Part shown: piece by piece, positions 24,660 through 33,697 of the stretch | Position numbering within the stretch: position 1 is the stretch's first letter | Layout of the letters: each line of letters starts with the position of its first letter | Source: Roseiarcus fermentans | GTDB lineage: Bacteria > Pseudomonadota > Alphaproteobacteria > Rhizobiales > Beijerinckiaceae | Direction of reading: 5' to 3' | Assembly: GCF_003315135.1 (NCBI RefSeq) | Contig: NZ_QNRK01000035.1 | Span: 1 to 64,000 of the forward strand | Length of the DNA stretch: 64,000 nucleotides | Position numbers and translations under genes: made by a program | Notes under the pieces: model-generated | Told to the model about the DNA's origin: nothing | Database searches by the model: none | What the model saw: only the letters and a program-made list of their open reading frames with translations

Positions 24660-25271
24660 CTAGTCCGGCGAGGATGAGGAGTCGCATGAAGGTGCTCCGT
24701 GAGTTGGAGGTGGGACGCACAGGTCCACGCGGGCGAAGAGAGCGCGCAATTCAGCAACGGAATATGTTCGCTGCGCCTTCACCCGCAGCAACGGCAGCCC
24801 GATTTCCGCGAAGACCGCGTTGACGAACGCGTCGCGGTCGCGGCGTTCGGGAAGGAGATGGCTGCGGTCATCGACTTCGATCGCGGCGACCGGATCGAGG
24901 GTCAGGACGTCGCAGATCACGAAGTCGACGCTCTTCGCCATGACGGCGTTGAGGGCCCGGCGGCGAAGGTGGACGTTGGCGCTGTCGGCAGGGTTCGCGA
25001 TCTCGGCCAACCGCACTTGCGCGAACGCGCGATAGCCGCGGCCGAGCGCCGCATCGAGAGTCCGCAGAAAAATCTTCTCGTTGGCGCTCAGGAACCGGCC
25101 GCGTCGATAGCCGACCCGGTTCTCGGCCCTGAGGCCCCTGAGCGCCAGGGCGAGGACCGAGACGACCCCCACGACATAGAACAGGGCGGCCGGGCGCTCG
25201 AGGAGCGCGGCGAGGCCCGTTCGCGAATTCTCACCAAACGCCTGCGCGACGTAGGCCAGCGTTCCCGTCAT
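24660..25271 (-). CDS. DUF2726 membrane-anchored protein
   Basis: 203 residues: one N-terminal membrane segment (ALFYVVGVVSVLALALRGL), then a DUF2726 domain with FLSANEKIFLRTLDAALG, FAQVRLAEIA, KSVDFVICDVL, AAIEVDDRSH and GLPLLRVK. The domain has a restriction-endonuclease-like fold pattern (DFVICD...IEVDD). It is the last gene after dotL, separated by 38 bases, so it may be co-transcribed with the coupling protein. Its role in transfer is unknown. Confidence 0.75.
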   Translation of the reverse strand: MTGTLAYVAQAFGENSRTGLAALLERPAALFYVVGVVSVLALALRGLRAENRVGYRRGRFLSANEKIFLRTLDAALGRGYRAFAQVRLAEIANPADSANVHLRRRALNAVMAKSVDFVICDVLTLDPVAAIEVDDRSHLLPERRDRDAFVNAVFAEIGLPLLRVKAQRTYSVAELRALFARVDLCVPPPTHGAPSCDSSSSPD

Positions 25272-25309
25272 CTGACTTCAGGCGTCCGACAGCGCATCGA
25301 GAAACACGT

Positions 25310-27709
25310 TCATGGCGCCGCCCCGTGAGACCGGGGCGCCGCCTCGTCGTCGGCTTCGACTTGAGCATCAGCCGTCGGCGCGTCTCCCGCCGACAGAAGC
25401 GCGCCATCAGCCCGAATATCCTCTGAGAGCGCCTCGATCTGCCGCACGATCTCGATCTCCCGCACGCGCTTTTGCGGCGCCCCGCCCGATCCGGAGGCCA
25501 CCTCGATCGCCTGCCCCGCCGCGAGCAGCGCCGTCGCCGCCGCACGGGCGCCAGCCCGCGACGCTCCCGTGCTCGTTTCGATGCTTTCGAGCGTCTCGCG
25601 CGCGGCCTCGGCTGGCTCCCCGACCGACGCTGAGACGGGGCCGTGAGGGGCTTGCGGAGGACGGCGGGCGGCGGCGGTCAGCATGGCTTCGAGCGGCGAG
25701 GCCGGCGCAAGCGTCTCGATCTCGTCGCGCGCCATCGGACGATCTTTCGCCGCCTCGAGCGCCGCCTCGACGCAGGCTTCACCCCCCTGCCCCGCGGCCG
25801 CCGCGTGCTGGAAGGCTCCCAGCATCGCGGCCAGCGTCGCCGAACGCTTGGTCTTCCCCGTCCCGAGTCCGCCTTCCAGAGCCTTCAGAACTGCGCCGAT
25901 ATGCTCGTTCGCAGCCTTCAGGGATTCGACGTCGGGCTGCGCCAGCGCCACGGGGCGGTTCAGCCGCATCGGCCCGCGCGTATCAATCTCGGCGTGAAAC
26001 AGCTTGGCGTAGATGCGCCGTCCGCCGAACAGGATGATCGCCTCGCCCTCGATCAGGCTCTGCAGATCGCGCCAGTCGACGCCCGCGACCTCGCGGACCT
26101 CGGCCGAGCGGGTTTCGGCATATTCGCCGGTCCCGCCGCCTTGATAGCTGGTCGCCTGGGTCACATAGGTCTTGCCGGCCGTGTCTTCGATCCATTGCCG
26201 GGTGCGATTGGCGTCCTGCTGCCGCATCGCGATCGTCAGGTTGGCGTTGCCGAACAGCGACTGGGTCTTTTCCCCGAGCCGCGCCCAGATCCCTGAGACT
26301 TCCTGAAAGCCGAGCCAGAACATGAAGTTGAGGCCCCGCCCCATGGCGAGCATGCGGTCCATGCCGCTCGTCGCGTAATAGGCGACCTCGTCGAGGACGA
26401 CATGGAACGGCGCCGAGCCCATCCCAGGCTTGTTGGCGACGATTCGCTCAGAGTCTCCCTCGAGGCGGGCGCCGAGCATCTGCGCCATCATGCCTCGAAG
26501 GGAAGCGACAACGATCTTGCCGAGCGCGGCCAGCCGTTCGTCCGAGCTTTCCAGCGCCGGCAGGTTCACGACGAGGATGCGCCGGTTCAGCACGACGTCG
26601 CGCATGTCGACGTCCGATTGCTCGACCTTGAAGATATGACCGAGCGAGACGCCGAGCAGTTCGAACGTGCGGGTAAAATAAAACTGGGCGAAGCCGTGCT
26701 GCTTCGAGGGCTCCTCGGTCTTCTGCTTGTTCCAGTCGAGGGTCAGATCATAGGAGGGCAATTCGCCGAGATAGGCTTTCAGCGGGTAGATGATGTCCTC
26801 GGGCATATTCGGGACCGGAATGTCCGTCTTCTCGCCGGTCGAGGGATTCCGGACCTCGAATGCGCGCTTCATCGCCACCTTCCAGATGCAGCGCAGTTCG
26901 AAGGCGAGACGGATCGTCTCGATGTTGAGCGGCACGCCCTTATGGTCGCGCATCCAGACGAGGACCGGCGCCAGCGTACCGACGAGGGCGACGGCGCGAT
27001 CGCGAAAAACCTGGTTGCTGTCCCCCGGCGCCGATTCCCCGAGCTGGCTCGACAGCATTTCGCCGATGGCGTCGGCATTGCCGACCGCGAAGGGATTGAA
27101 GGTGTTCGAGTCCTTGACGCCGGACGCGACCATGAAGTTGAGGCAGAGAACGTCATCCTCGCGGCCGAAGCGACGGGCGAGCGCCAGAACCTCGCCGTAG
27201 AGCTTGTTGTCCGCCTTGCCGTCGACCAGCACAAAGCCGGAGGCGTGGGTCAGCGCGTTCGCCAGGAATGACAGCAGCGCCGTCGTCTTGCCTGCCCCGG
27301 TGGTGCCCGGCACGGTCGCGTGCTGGCGGCCGTCCTCGGAGGAGATCCAAAGCTCCCTACCCTTGAGATCGTGGCCCAGATAGATCGAGCCTGCCGCCAT
27401 GCGCGGGCGGCGGCCGACCGGCGAGGGATAGTTCCAGTCCCTGATACCCGCAGTCTGCGGCAGGCGCAGCGGCAGCGTCACGCGACGGCTCATGACGATC
27501 CCGGCGTAGAGGAGCGAAGCCGGCGTCACGAAATTGACGAGCGCCGGCTCAACGAACATCGCCATGGCTCCCCCGGCGAGGACCACGCCCGAGAACTCGC
27601 TCATCATCGCCGACCACAGGCGGGTCGTGATTGGGCGGATGTCGCGCAGGCGTTGGGCGCCCGAGCGTTCGAACCGTTCCTGCGGCCCGACGATCTCCCG
27701 CTGCGTCAT
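25310..27709 (-). CDS. dotL: Type IV coupling protein, DotL/IcmO/TrbC type
   Basis: ATG 27709 follows GGAGGACGAGG; 799 residues. Two N-terminal membrane segments (about 40-70), Walker A PGTTGAGKTT (134-143), Walker B FHVVLDEVAYY, and conserved LGFQEVSGIW and AMRQQDANRTRQW segments. The C-terminal 200 residues are Ala/Glu-rich, where DotL of Legionella binds adaptors. This hexameric ATPase hands the relaxase-DNA complex to the channel. Its gene lies behind dotM and a small membrane protein, as trbA-trbC in IncI plasmids and icmP-icmO in Legionella. Confidence 0.93.
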   Translation of the reverse strand: MTQREIVGPQERFERSGAQRLRDIRPITTRLWSAMMSEFSGVVLAGGAMAMFVEPALVNFVTPASLLYAGIVMSRRVTLPLRLPQTAGIRDWNYPSPVGRRPRMAAGSIYLGHDLKGRELWISSEDGRQHATVPGTTGAGKTTALLSFLANALTHASGFVLVDGKADNKLYGEVLALARRFGREDDVLCLNFMVASGVKDSNTFNPFAVGNADAIGEMLSSQLGESAPGDSNQVFRDRAVALVGTLAPVLVWMRDHKGVPLNIETIRLAFELRCIWKVAMKRAFEVRNPSTGEKTDIPVPNMPEDIIYPLKAYLGELPSYDLTLDWNKQKTEEPSKQHGFAQFYFTRTFELLGVSLGHIFKVEQSDVDMRDVVLNRRILVVNLPALESSDERLAALGKIVVASLRGMMAQMLGARLEGDSERIVANKPGMGSAPFHVVLDEVAYYATSGMDRMLAMGRGLNFMFWLGFQEVSGIWARLGEKTQSLFGNANLTIAMRQQDANRTRQWIEDTAGKTYVTQATSYQGGGTGEYAETRSAEVREVAGVDWRDLQSLIEGEAIILFGGRRIYAKLFHAEIDTRGPMRLNRPVALAQPDVESLKAANEHIGAVLKALEGGLGTGKTKRSATLAAMLGAFQHAAAAGQGGEACVEAALEAAKDRPMARDEIETLAPASPLEAMLTAAARRPPQAPHGPVSASVGEPAEAARETLESIETSTGASRAGARAAATALLAAGQAIEVASGSGGAPQKRVREIEIVRQIEALSEDIRADGALLSAGDAPTADAQVEADDEAAPRSHGAAP

Positions 27710-27730
27710 AGCCTCGTCCTCCGCTTGGCC

Positions 27731-28213
27731 CTACTGTTCGTGCAGCCCGAACGTCGCCGGACCCGTCGGCGGCGCGGCCGGGGCGGCCCTCGACGTCGCG
27801 GGCGCGCCGGTCGATTGCGAATACGGGCTCGAGGCTTCGATCGATGGCGCCGCCTGACCGGGGGGCGGCGGCGCAAAGGATTCGACGGCATATTGAGGCG
27901 CGGTATGGGACGCCGACAGAAGAAGGGTCGTCACGCTGCCGATCGCCGCGCAGAGCGTGAATGCGAAGGCTCGGCCGAGCCATCGCCTCGCCCGCGATTT
28001 CGGCGGCTTCGTCGTCCTGGCGAGCCGCTCGAGCTCGAATTGCGACAGAACCTCACGGAACCCTTCGCGGACTGCGCGCTGGACTTCGCCCGGGTCGCAG
28101 GCGGCCACGGGTCCGGCGAAGAAAGCCGGACGAAGCGCAATTTCAATCAGGAGCCGCGGCGGGTCGCCCTTGTCGATCCCCGCTTCGACGCTCGCATAAT
28201 CCTTGACCAGCAT
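27731..28213 (-). CDS. Small membrane protein between dotM and dotL
   Basis: 160 residues from ATG 28213 (GAGGT upstream). An N-terminal soluble part with charged helices (REGFREVLSQFELERLART), one membrane segment (AFAFTLCAAIGSVTTLLLS) and a Pro/Ala-rich tail presumably in the periplasm. It occupies the slot between dotM and dotL, where no Dot/Icm component of this kind is standard (IncI has trbB there). Likely an accessory of the coupling complex, with its own copy of the element 65 nt upstream. Confidence 0.65.
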   Translation of the reverse strand: MLVKDYASVEAGIDKGDPPRLLIEIALRPAFFAGPVAACDPGEVQRAVREGFREVLSQFELERLARTTKPPKSRARRWLGRAFAFTLCAAIGSVTTLLLSASHTAPQYAVESFAPPPPGQAAPSIEASSPYSQSTGAPATSRAAPAAPPTGPATFGLHEQ

Positions 28214-28278
28214 CGCGTGACCTCATCTTTCATGAAGGGAGCGCCGGCGCGCTCATGGGCCAGAGCGTGCGGGCGCAC

Positions 28279-28292
28279 GGCGCGAACGAGAA
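28279..28292 (-). promoter_or_regulatory. Dispersed transfer-gene element, copy 7
   Basis: TTCTCGTTCGCGCC toward the 27731-28213 gene, 65 nt before its ATG and just behind the dotM stop. Confidence 0.7.
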
Positions 28293-28297
28293 GCGGG

Positions 28298-29452
28298 CTA
28301 AGTTTCGACCGCCTTCGCGACCGTCTTCGGCCGAATGGCCGCGATCGCCGCGTCGAACTCCGGCGTCGAGATGGGCGCGCCGACCGCGCGCTCGGCCGCC
28401 CAATGGGCGCTGGCGCCGATCGCCTCGACCCGCTGGCTCGGATGGGGATGAGCGAGAAGGCCGTCCGCTTCGAACCCGAGCGCATGCAGGGCGTACCAGA
28501 GCCGGCGATCGACGAGCTTCAGGAATGCGAACTGCGCCGGGGCCAAGACGCCGCTCCTCGAGCGCGCCGCGTTCAGGACCGACATCAGACCGGGCGTGGT
28601 GAAGTGATGCGCGTCCATGATCTCGATGGCCCAGACGGCTGCCTTGGTCTCCGCCAGAACCCGATCGGCGACGGCGAGCGTCTTGGGATCGAAGGGGAGC
28701 GGTTCGTTGGGACCGTCGCCGCTGTCGGTCTTGTCGACGGGCAAGCCCTCCGACAGGAGGCCGAGAAGGCCCGCCGCCTCATCCCGCCGCTCAGCGCCAT
28801 GCAGGGCGAAGACCGCCAGAACGCAGCGCACCGTCGGCGAGGCGCTTGAGCGCCCTTTCCACTCCGCGCCCAGCTGGCGGACGAGCTCACGTCTCGCGCT
28901 CGCCTCGTGGAAACGGCCATCCCGTTGCGCGTATCTGGCGATCCATTCGGAAACATGGAGCGCGGGATCAGCGGGACGCGGGTCGCCCGCCCGGACGCCC
29001 GAGAGCGTCAAGCGCCGACCGACATACGCCGCCGTGCTACGCGAGGTCTTCGCCTGTTCCGCCATAAGCTTCTCGAGGTCGAAGGCGCGCGTGAACCTCG
29101 CATTGCCGGCGCGAACGAAGCAAAGCCCCGCGAGCCCGAGAACAAGCGCCATCGCCGGATAGAGGAATTCGGCCCCGATATTGCGATAGAGTCGCACGAG
29201 ATCGTTGAACTGGACGCCGGTCGGATCGGCGCGCTCAACCCCGATGTCGGCCCGGGAGAAGCGATCCGAAAACCATGCGATCGCCTGCATCTCGCGATGA
29301 GCGACGATCAGCGCGCCCGCGCTGATTTCCGCATGCCACAGTTTCCACCCTGCCCAACCGAGGATCGCGAGTCCGACGCAAATCAGGATCAGGCTGAAGC
29401 CGGTGTAGTCGTCGCTGCCGATCGCGCCCGGAGCGCGGGGAGACCGCGCCAT
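28298..29452 (-). CDS. dotM: Coupling-complex membrane protein, DotM/IcmP/TrbA type
   Basis: 384 residues; ATG two bases after the preceding stop, with GGAGGG upstream. Two N-terminal membrane segments (about 20-36 and 100-116) are followed by a large cytoplasmic helical domain with WSVW-like and HHFTTPGLMSVLNAARSR and RRLWYALHALGF segments typical of DotM. In Legionella DotM binds DotL and acidic effector signals. Its place before dotL agrees with icmP-icmO order. Confidence 0.88.
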   Translation of the reverse strand: MARSPRAPGAIGSDDYTGFSLILICVGLAILGWAGWKLWHAEISAGALIVAHREMQAIAWFSDRFSRADIGVERADPTGVQFNDLVRLYRNIGAEFLYPAMALVLGLAGLCFVRAGNARFTRAFDLEKLMAEQAKTSRSTAAYVGRRLTLSGVRAGDPRPADPALHVSEWIARYAQRDGRFHEASARRELVRQLGAEWKGRSSASPTVRCVLAVFALHGAERRDEAAGLLGLLSEGLPVDKTDSGDGPNEPLPFDPKTLAVADRVLAETKAAVWAIEIMDAHHFTTPGLMSVLNAARSRSGVLAPAQFAFLKLVDRRLWYALHALGFEADGLLAHPHPSQRVEAIGASAHWAAERAVGAPISTPEFDAAIAAIRPKTVAKAVET

Positions 29453-29454
29453 GG

Positions 29455-30000
29455 TCAGCGCCCTCCCCCATTGGGATCGGCGCTCGCCAGCTCCCGCGCG
29501 GACTCGCGCTTGAGACGCATCGCCTGCGCATAGACGAGCCGCATATATTCGAGCTTATGGACGGGGTCATGCGAGTGGTAGAGGGCGACCCCCTTCCAGA
29601 GATCGCCATGAGCTTCATCGAGCTCCTGGCGCAGGATCCACGCGCCGCCCTCGACATTGGCGCAGAAATTGTCGCGCAACGCTCGATAGGCGGCGTCAGG
29701 CGACGCGCGCCAATGCCCGGCGATTTTTCGAACCCATGTGTCGTTGACCTGCATCGGGCCGATGTCGACGGTGCCGTTCGTGTTCTGGCTTACCTCTCCG
29801 AGGCGGCCGGCCTCGACGCTCATGAGGAGCACCAGCACCCCGGCCGGGACTTGATGCAATTCGGCCGCGGCCCTGAGACAGCCCTCGATCATGGCTTCGT
29901 CCGCTTTTGCCGAGGCGAGCCCGATCGGGCCGATCATTGCCAGGATGAGCGCCACGCTGGAGAGAGCATCTCGACGCCATTTCATGCGAGCGCCCTTCAC
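29455..30000 (-). CDS. Secreted lytic transglycosylase of the T4SS
   Basis: GTG 30000 follows AAGGAGG and overlaps the previous stop (GTGA). 181 residues with a signal peptide ending near ASAKA and an SLT domain: VPAGVLVLLMSVEAGRLGEVSQN (catalytic Glu in VEAG), GTVDIGPMQVNDTW and LYHSHDP. It opens the peptidoglycan for channel assembly, like VirB1. Unlike the hydrolase at 2752-3633 it lacks the GLPVQV-PTFPEPG module and is embedded in the dot operon. Confidence 0.85.
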   Translation of the reverse strand: MKGARMKWRRDALSSVALILAMIGPIGLASAKADEAMIEGCLRAAAELHQVPAGVLVLLMSVEAGRLGEVSQNTNGTVDIGPMQVNDTWVRKIAGHWRASPDAAYRALRDNFCANVEGGAWILRQELDEAHGDLWKGVALYHSHDPVHKLEYMRLVYAQAMRLKRESARELASADPNGGGR

Positions 30001-30428
30001 GGCAGCCTCCTTCTGGCTTCTGCCCTGGCGGTCGCCTCGTCGAACACGCGCGCGAGATCGAGGACCATCACCCCCTCAGGGACCGCGACCTGAGCAATCG
30101 CCTCCATCACCGAGAGGAGGACGCACGAGAACGTCTCTGCCTCGATCGCCTCGATCCGCCATGAGAGCAGCGCGCCGAGGTCGCGCTGGAGCTTCAATTC
30201 GAAACCCCGGCCCGTGACGTCCCGCCAGATCGCCTCGCCAGCGACCAGGAAGACCGGCAGAAGACCGTCCTCTGCAGCGGCCGTATCGAATGGGATCGGC
30301 ACGAGATCCTGCCGTTGCCCGTCCTCGACGAGGATTTGCCGTCCAGCTTCGTTCAGCAGCGCCCGAACGACCTGCGACACAAAGAGGACGTCGAGCGTCT
30401 TCAAGAGCGCCGTCTCCATCGCGCTCAT
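29997..30428 (-). CDS. Small soluble protein in the IcmS position
   Basis: 143 residues; its ATG overlaps the icmT stop (ATGA) and its stop overlaps the next start. No signal peptide or membrane segment; helical with a hydrophobic C-terminal half (SCVLLSVMEAIAQVAVPEGVMVLDLARVF). In Legionella the gene after icmT is icmS, a small acidic adaptor of DotL. By position and size this could be an equivalent, but I see no clear sequence match. Confidence 0.6.
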   Translation of the reverse strand: MSAMETALLKTLDVLFVSQVVRALLNEAGRQILVEDGQRQDLVPIPFDTAAAEDGLLPVFLVAGEAIWRDVTGRGFELKLQRDLGALLSWRIEAIEAETFSCVLLSVMEAIAQVAVPEGVMVLDLARVFDEATARAEARRRLP

Positions 30429-30673
30429 GCGAACCTCCGCCGCTTCCAGGCCGGGACCGCAGGCCGGTAGGGGCCGACGAAGGCGCGGCGGATCATTCTC
30501 AGCGTGGAGGGGACTGTGAGCCCGGCCCAGCTGATCACCGAGAAGACGATCACGCCGGTCGCCGCGATGTAGAAGGTCGTCCAGCTCCAGTAGACGACGA
30601 AGACGAGCAGCGGCAGACAGGCCCGCGCGTCGAGAAAGACGACCCTGACCGGTCGCCCGGTGTCACGCCACAT
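30425..30673 (-). CDS. icmT: IcmT/TraK-type small membrane protein
   Basis: 82 residues, the usual size; AGGAGC before the ATG. It starts WRDTGRPVRVVFLDARACLPLLVFVVYWSWTTFYIA with one or two membrane segments and ends in a basic tail, as IcmT of Legionella and TraK of IncI plasmids. It is an essential but poorly understood inner-membrane component. It follows dotB and overlaps the next gene by four bases. Confidence 0.85.
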   Translation of the reverse strand: MWRDTGRPVRVVFLDARACLPLLVFVVYWSWTTFYIAATGVIVFSVISWAGLTVPSTLRMIRRAFVGPYRPAVPAWKRRRFA

Positions 30674-30700
30674 CGCTTTTGCTCCTATCCAATTGCTTTG

Positions 30701-31870
30701 TTATCCGATTTCCTGGCGGACCTTTTCCGCCGTCTCTTCGTCGATCCGGCCTTCGGCCAGGGCGATTTCGATCGCCTTCGTGTAGGACTGCCCCTGAGCA
30801 TCGACGGCTTCGGCGGTGATCTGCGGCCAGTCGTCGGCGCGGGCGGACGCCAAGCGCTTGCGATAAAGCGCGTCGCAGACGAGGAACTCGCGCAACGGCG
30901 TCCACTTGCCATCCCTCGATTTGACCAGCCGCTGGTTGATGACGAGCCTCAGCGCCTGGGCGCACGAGATCATCGCATCCTTGAGCTGGGCGGGCGGAAG
31001 CAGGCTCGCGACGCGCTGCATGGTCAGCGGCACCGTTTCCGCGTGGATCGTCGTCGCCGTCGCGTGACCTGAGATCGCCGCCTGGATGGTCGCGATCATA
31101 TGTTCGGGCTTGCGGCACTCGCCGATGATGATGTCGGTCGGCTGGCGGCGCATCGCCCCCGCCATGAAGTCCTCAAAGGACTTTACGTTGCGGGGAATCT
31201 CGCTCTGCGAGATGGTGCTGGTTACGCTCTGGACGCGATCGAGCAGGAATTCGACCGGCTCGGCGCATTCGATGATGTTGCGATGGGCGTGGGGATCGCG
31301 GAGCTTCTCGACCGTCATCGCGCCGATCAGGGTCGACTTTCCCGATCCGGTCGCGCCCGAGACAATCATCATGCCCTTGGTCATCCGGTAGTGGGCGAGG
31401 ATTTCCGGCTCGACATTCTGCTCACCGAGCGGCTGAGGCAGATCGCGAACCGGGCGGATGACGACATTGGCGCCCGCGCCCCGGCTCGCGATGATCGCCG
31501 TGACGTTGCAGCGAAAGCGCAGCGTGCCTTTCCGCGGCGAGCCGATCTGGTACATGACGTTGATGTCGCCGCCGCCCTGAAGCCGCGCCATCCCGTCCGC
31601 CCCGTAGAGGTGATTGACGATCAGGCTCGCGTCGTTCTCGTCGAGCGGGTCGCGTGTCATGACCTTGCGGTTCCGCCCCCAGAGTCGAAAGGACGCTGGC
31701 TGGAAGGTCGAGAACATCACCTGTTCCGCCCCGAGCCGGTGGGCGTGCGTCAGGTACGCATCGAGGGCGGGAGCCGCGCGGCGCGGCTCCTTCACCCAGC
31801 GCTCGCCCGCATCGACCCAGGCATAAGGGTCATGCGGAGTCTCGGGCTCGCGGGAGGGGCGATCGAGCAT
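30701..31870 (-). CDS. dotB: Secretion ATPase DotB/TraJ
   Basis: Start at ATG 31870, 13 bases after dotC, giving 389 residues; the longer frame inside dotC is rejected. Walker A GATGSGKST (172-180), the PilT/VirB11-type Asp and His boxes (IIIGECRKPEHMI, AISGHATATTIHAE) and QRLVKSRDGKW. It is the cytoplasmic hexameric ATPase that energises the DotO-DotB base of the channel. Downstream are icmT and the IcmS-position gene. Confidence 0.93.
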   Translation of the reverse strand: MLDRPSREPETPHDPYAWVDAGERWVKEPRRAAPALDAYLTHAHRLGAEQVMFSTFQPASFRLWGRNRKVMTRDPLDENDASLIVNHLYGADGMARLQGGGDINVMYQIGSPRKGTLRFRCNVTAIIASRGAGANVVIRPVRDLPQPLGEQNVEPEILAHYRMTKGMMIVSGATGSGKSTLIGAMTVEKLRDPHAHRNIIECAEPVEFLLDRVQSVTSTISQSEIPRNVKSFEDFMAGAMRRQPTDIIIGECRKPEHMIATIQAAISGHATATTIHAETVPLTMQRVASLLPPAQLKDAMISCAQALRLVINQRLVKSRDGKWTPLREFLVCDALYRKRLASARADDWPQITAEAVDAQGQSYTKAIEIALAEGRIDEETAEKVRQEIG

Positions 31871-31883
31871 TGGGTCGTCCCCC

Positions 31884-32933
31884 TCACTTCGGGCAATGGC
31901 GCGCGCCGCGCCACACGCCGGCGTCCGCCCTGAGGCCCGGTTGCGCCGTGATGGTGACGATCCGGTCGCCCGCCCGCAGTTCGCCGCCGCCGCCGTCGAC
32001 GATCCTCTGCTTCGTCGCGACGTTCGGTTTGGCGACGACGCCGGCGCGCAGCAGCACCCGGTACCGGGCCATGCCGGTGATGTCGCGCTGCAGCCGTCCA
32101 AGGTCGTTGAGGAAGATTTCGACCGCCTGCCGCTCGCCCTCGCCCCAACCTTCCGCGACATATTTGTTCCAGTATTGGACCTCCTGCTCGGTGCGCGGCA
32201 GCACGGCGTCTGCGGGACGGCTCGGTTGCTCCCAGGTCCGCACGAGGTAGGTCCGCCAGTTCGGCGGCGCGGAACCGAGCTGAGCCAGCTTGGAGATCGA
32301 ATAGACGCAGGCCGTCTCGCGGGCGATCTGGCCGCCGTCGCCGAGCGCCAGCGCCATTTCGGCTTCCGAGATGACCGGCGGGCGCATGATGATCTGGCTG
32401 CCCGGCCGCCGCTGAATCACGTCATCGAAATTATAGACGCTATCGAGCGTGCCTTCGTAGCGGCGCAGCATCTCATTGATGGCGAAAGCGCGCGCTGCGA
32501 GCCCGCCCCGCGCGCCATAGGCGAGGCCCGACTGATAGAGGATGTCCTGACGCCCCGGCTCCAGCCCCTCCGCCTGAAGCCCGCTTCCCGCCCTCGTCGC
32601 CTGCAGAGACTCGAGGGACAGCGGCCGGTCGCCGCCGACCACTTCCGGCTCGATCGAAGCGCCCGTGACCGGCTTGTTGATCGGATTGCCCGTTTGACGG
32701 GCCGCCGCGTCGACCGTCGCCGGCGACGGCTGCGGCGGGATCGGCATGACGATCAGGCTGTTGTCGCGAGCCGGAGGCGCATTGGTTGTGACCGGAACCG
32801 CGGCGGGCGCGGGCGCGAGATAGGGTTGCGCCGGAGCAGGCCACGTCGCTGTGTCGGCGGCTTCGGCCGGAGCCGTGAGGCCGAGCGCGGCCAGGGAGAC
32901 GGCCGCGAGCAGAAAGGGACGACGCTCAGCCAT
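31884..32933 (-). CDS. dotC: Outer-membrane core protein DotC/TraI type
   Basis: The ATG overlaps the dotD stop by eight bases; 349 residues. A normal signal peptide (LLAAVSLAALGLTAPAEA) is followed by a Pro/Ala-rich stretch, then the DotC core (LSLESLQATRAGSGLQ...IRNEML-like AINEMLRRYEGTLDSVYNF, PPVISEAEMALALGDGG, NWRTYLVRTWEQPSRP, WGEGERQAVEIFLNDLGRL). Legionella DotC is a lipoprotein that with DotD localises DotH to the outer membrane; here no lipobox cysteine follows the signal peptide, so anchoring may rest on DotD alone. Confidence 0.88.
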   Translation of the reverse strand: MAERRPFLLAAVSLAALGLTAPAEAADTATWPAPAQPYLAPAPAAVPVTTNAPPARDNSLIVMPIPPQPSPATVDAAARQTGNPINKPVTGASIEPEVVGGDRPLSLESLQATRAGSGLQAEGLEPGRQDILYQSGLAYGARGGLAARAFAINEMLRRYEGTLDSVYNFDDVIQRRPGSQIIMRPPVISEAEMALALGDGGQIARETACVYSISKLAQLGSAPPNWRTYLVRTWEQPSRPADAVLPRTEQEVQYWNKYVAEGWGEGERQAVEIFLNDLGRLQRDITGMARYRVLLRAGVVAKPNVATKQRIVDGGGGELRAGDRIVTITAQPGLRADAGVWRGARHCPK

Positions 32934-33402
32934 GATAGATGACCTCGAGGAGTTGATGCTGTTCATCGACGCGCACCGTCGCGGCGTCGCCGGCCTGGTC
33001 GCCGAGGCCGTGAAGGATGTCGTAGACGCGCCGCGGGGCCGGATCGACCGCGACATTGACGCCCGCCTGCGGCGCGTTGCCGGTGACAGCCGTGCGGTAG
33101 CCGATCGTCTCGCCGAGGCGTCTGACCGCGCCGTCGAGCGCGCCGCTCCACTGCATCGAAACCACGCGGTCGAGCTCGCCCGCGACGACCGCCGGCTTCG
33201 ATGCGACGGCGGCGCTCGGCTCAATCGCTCCGATCCGGGCCATCTCGCGCGCCGTGTCGTCCATGCTCTTTTGCAGGGCGACCTCGGCGTTCGGCATGCC
33301 GGGCGTATCGACATTCGGCGCGACCGGCGTCACACCGCAGCCGGCGAGCGACAGGGCCACAAGTCCGGCGCCGGCCAATCGCACTTTTGAACTCAGGATC
33401 AT
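32926..33402 (-). CDS. dotD: Outer-membrane lipoprotein DotD/TraH type
   Basis: Start at ATG 33402 (158 aa), 42 nt behind the element at 33445. Lipoprotein signal with lipobox LSLAGC (Cys22). The C-terminal domain (WSGALDGAVRRLGETIGYRTAVTGNAP...YDILHGLGDQAGDAATVRV) resembles the secretin-N0-like fold of DotD. It assists DotH assembly in the outer membrane. First gene of the dotD-C-B-icmT-...-dotM operon. Confidence 0.85.
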   Translation of the reverse strand: MILSSKVRLAGAGLVALSLAGCGVTPVAPNVDTPGMPNAEVALQKSMDDTAREMARIGAIEPSAAVASKPAVVAGELDRVVSMQWSGALDGAVRRLGETIGYRTAVTGNAPQAGVNVAVDPAPRRVYDILHGLGDQAGDAATVRVDEQHQLLEVIYHG

Positions 33403-33444
33403 GGTCACCGGGTCCCTTCTCGAAATGGGAGCCTCGTCGCCCAC

Positions 33445-33458
33445 GGCGCGAACAAGAA
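33445..33458 (-). promoter_or_regulatory. Dispersed transfer-gene element, copy 8
   Basis: TTCTTGTTCGCGCC, 42 nt before the dotD ATG, identical to copy 1. Confidence 0.8.
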
Positions 33459-33697
33459 CGGGCCGCCGAAACTTTATCTTGCGGCGCGGCGGAGACGACA
33501 GCCGGTAGCGGAGCGCCTACGCTTGGCCGGTCGACGTGGTCCTGACCACGGAGTCGTTTAGTCGGTTTCTCCGCGGCGGACGCCTCAAAATCCTAGCGGC
33601 CCGCAAAGCCCGGTCTCGACGGATATTGTTGAAAAACTCGCTTGCTTCGTAGACTCGGCTCTGATTCAGTTTTCTTAATGATTCTGGGGCTTTCGCG

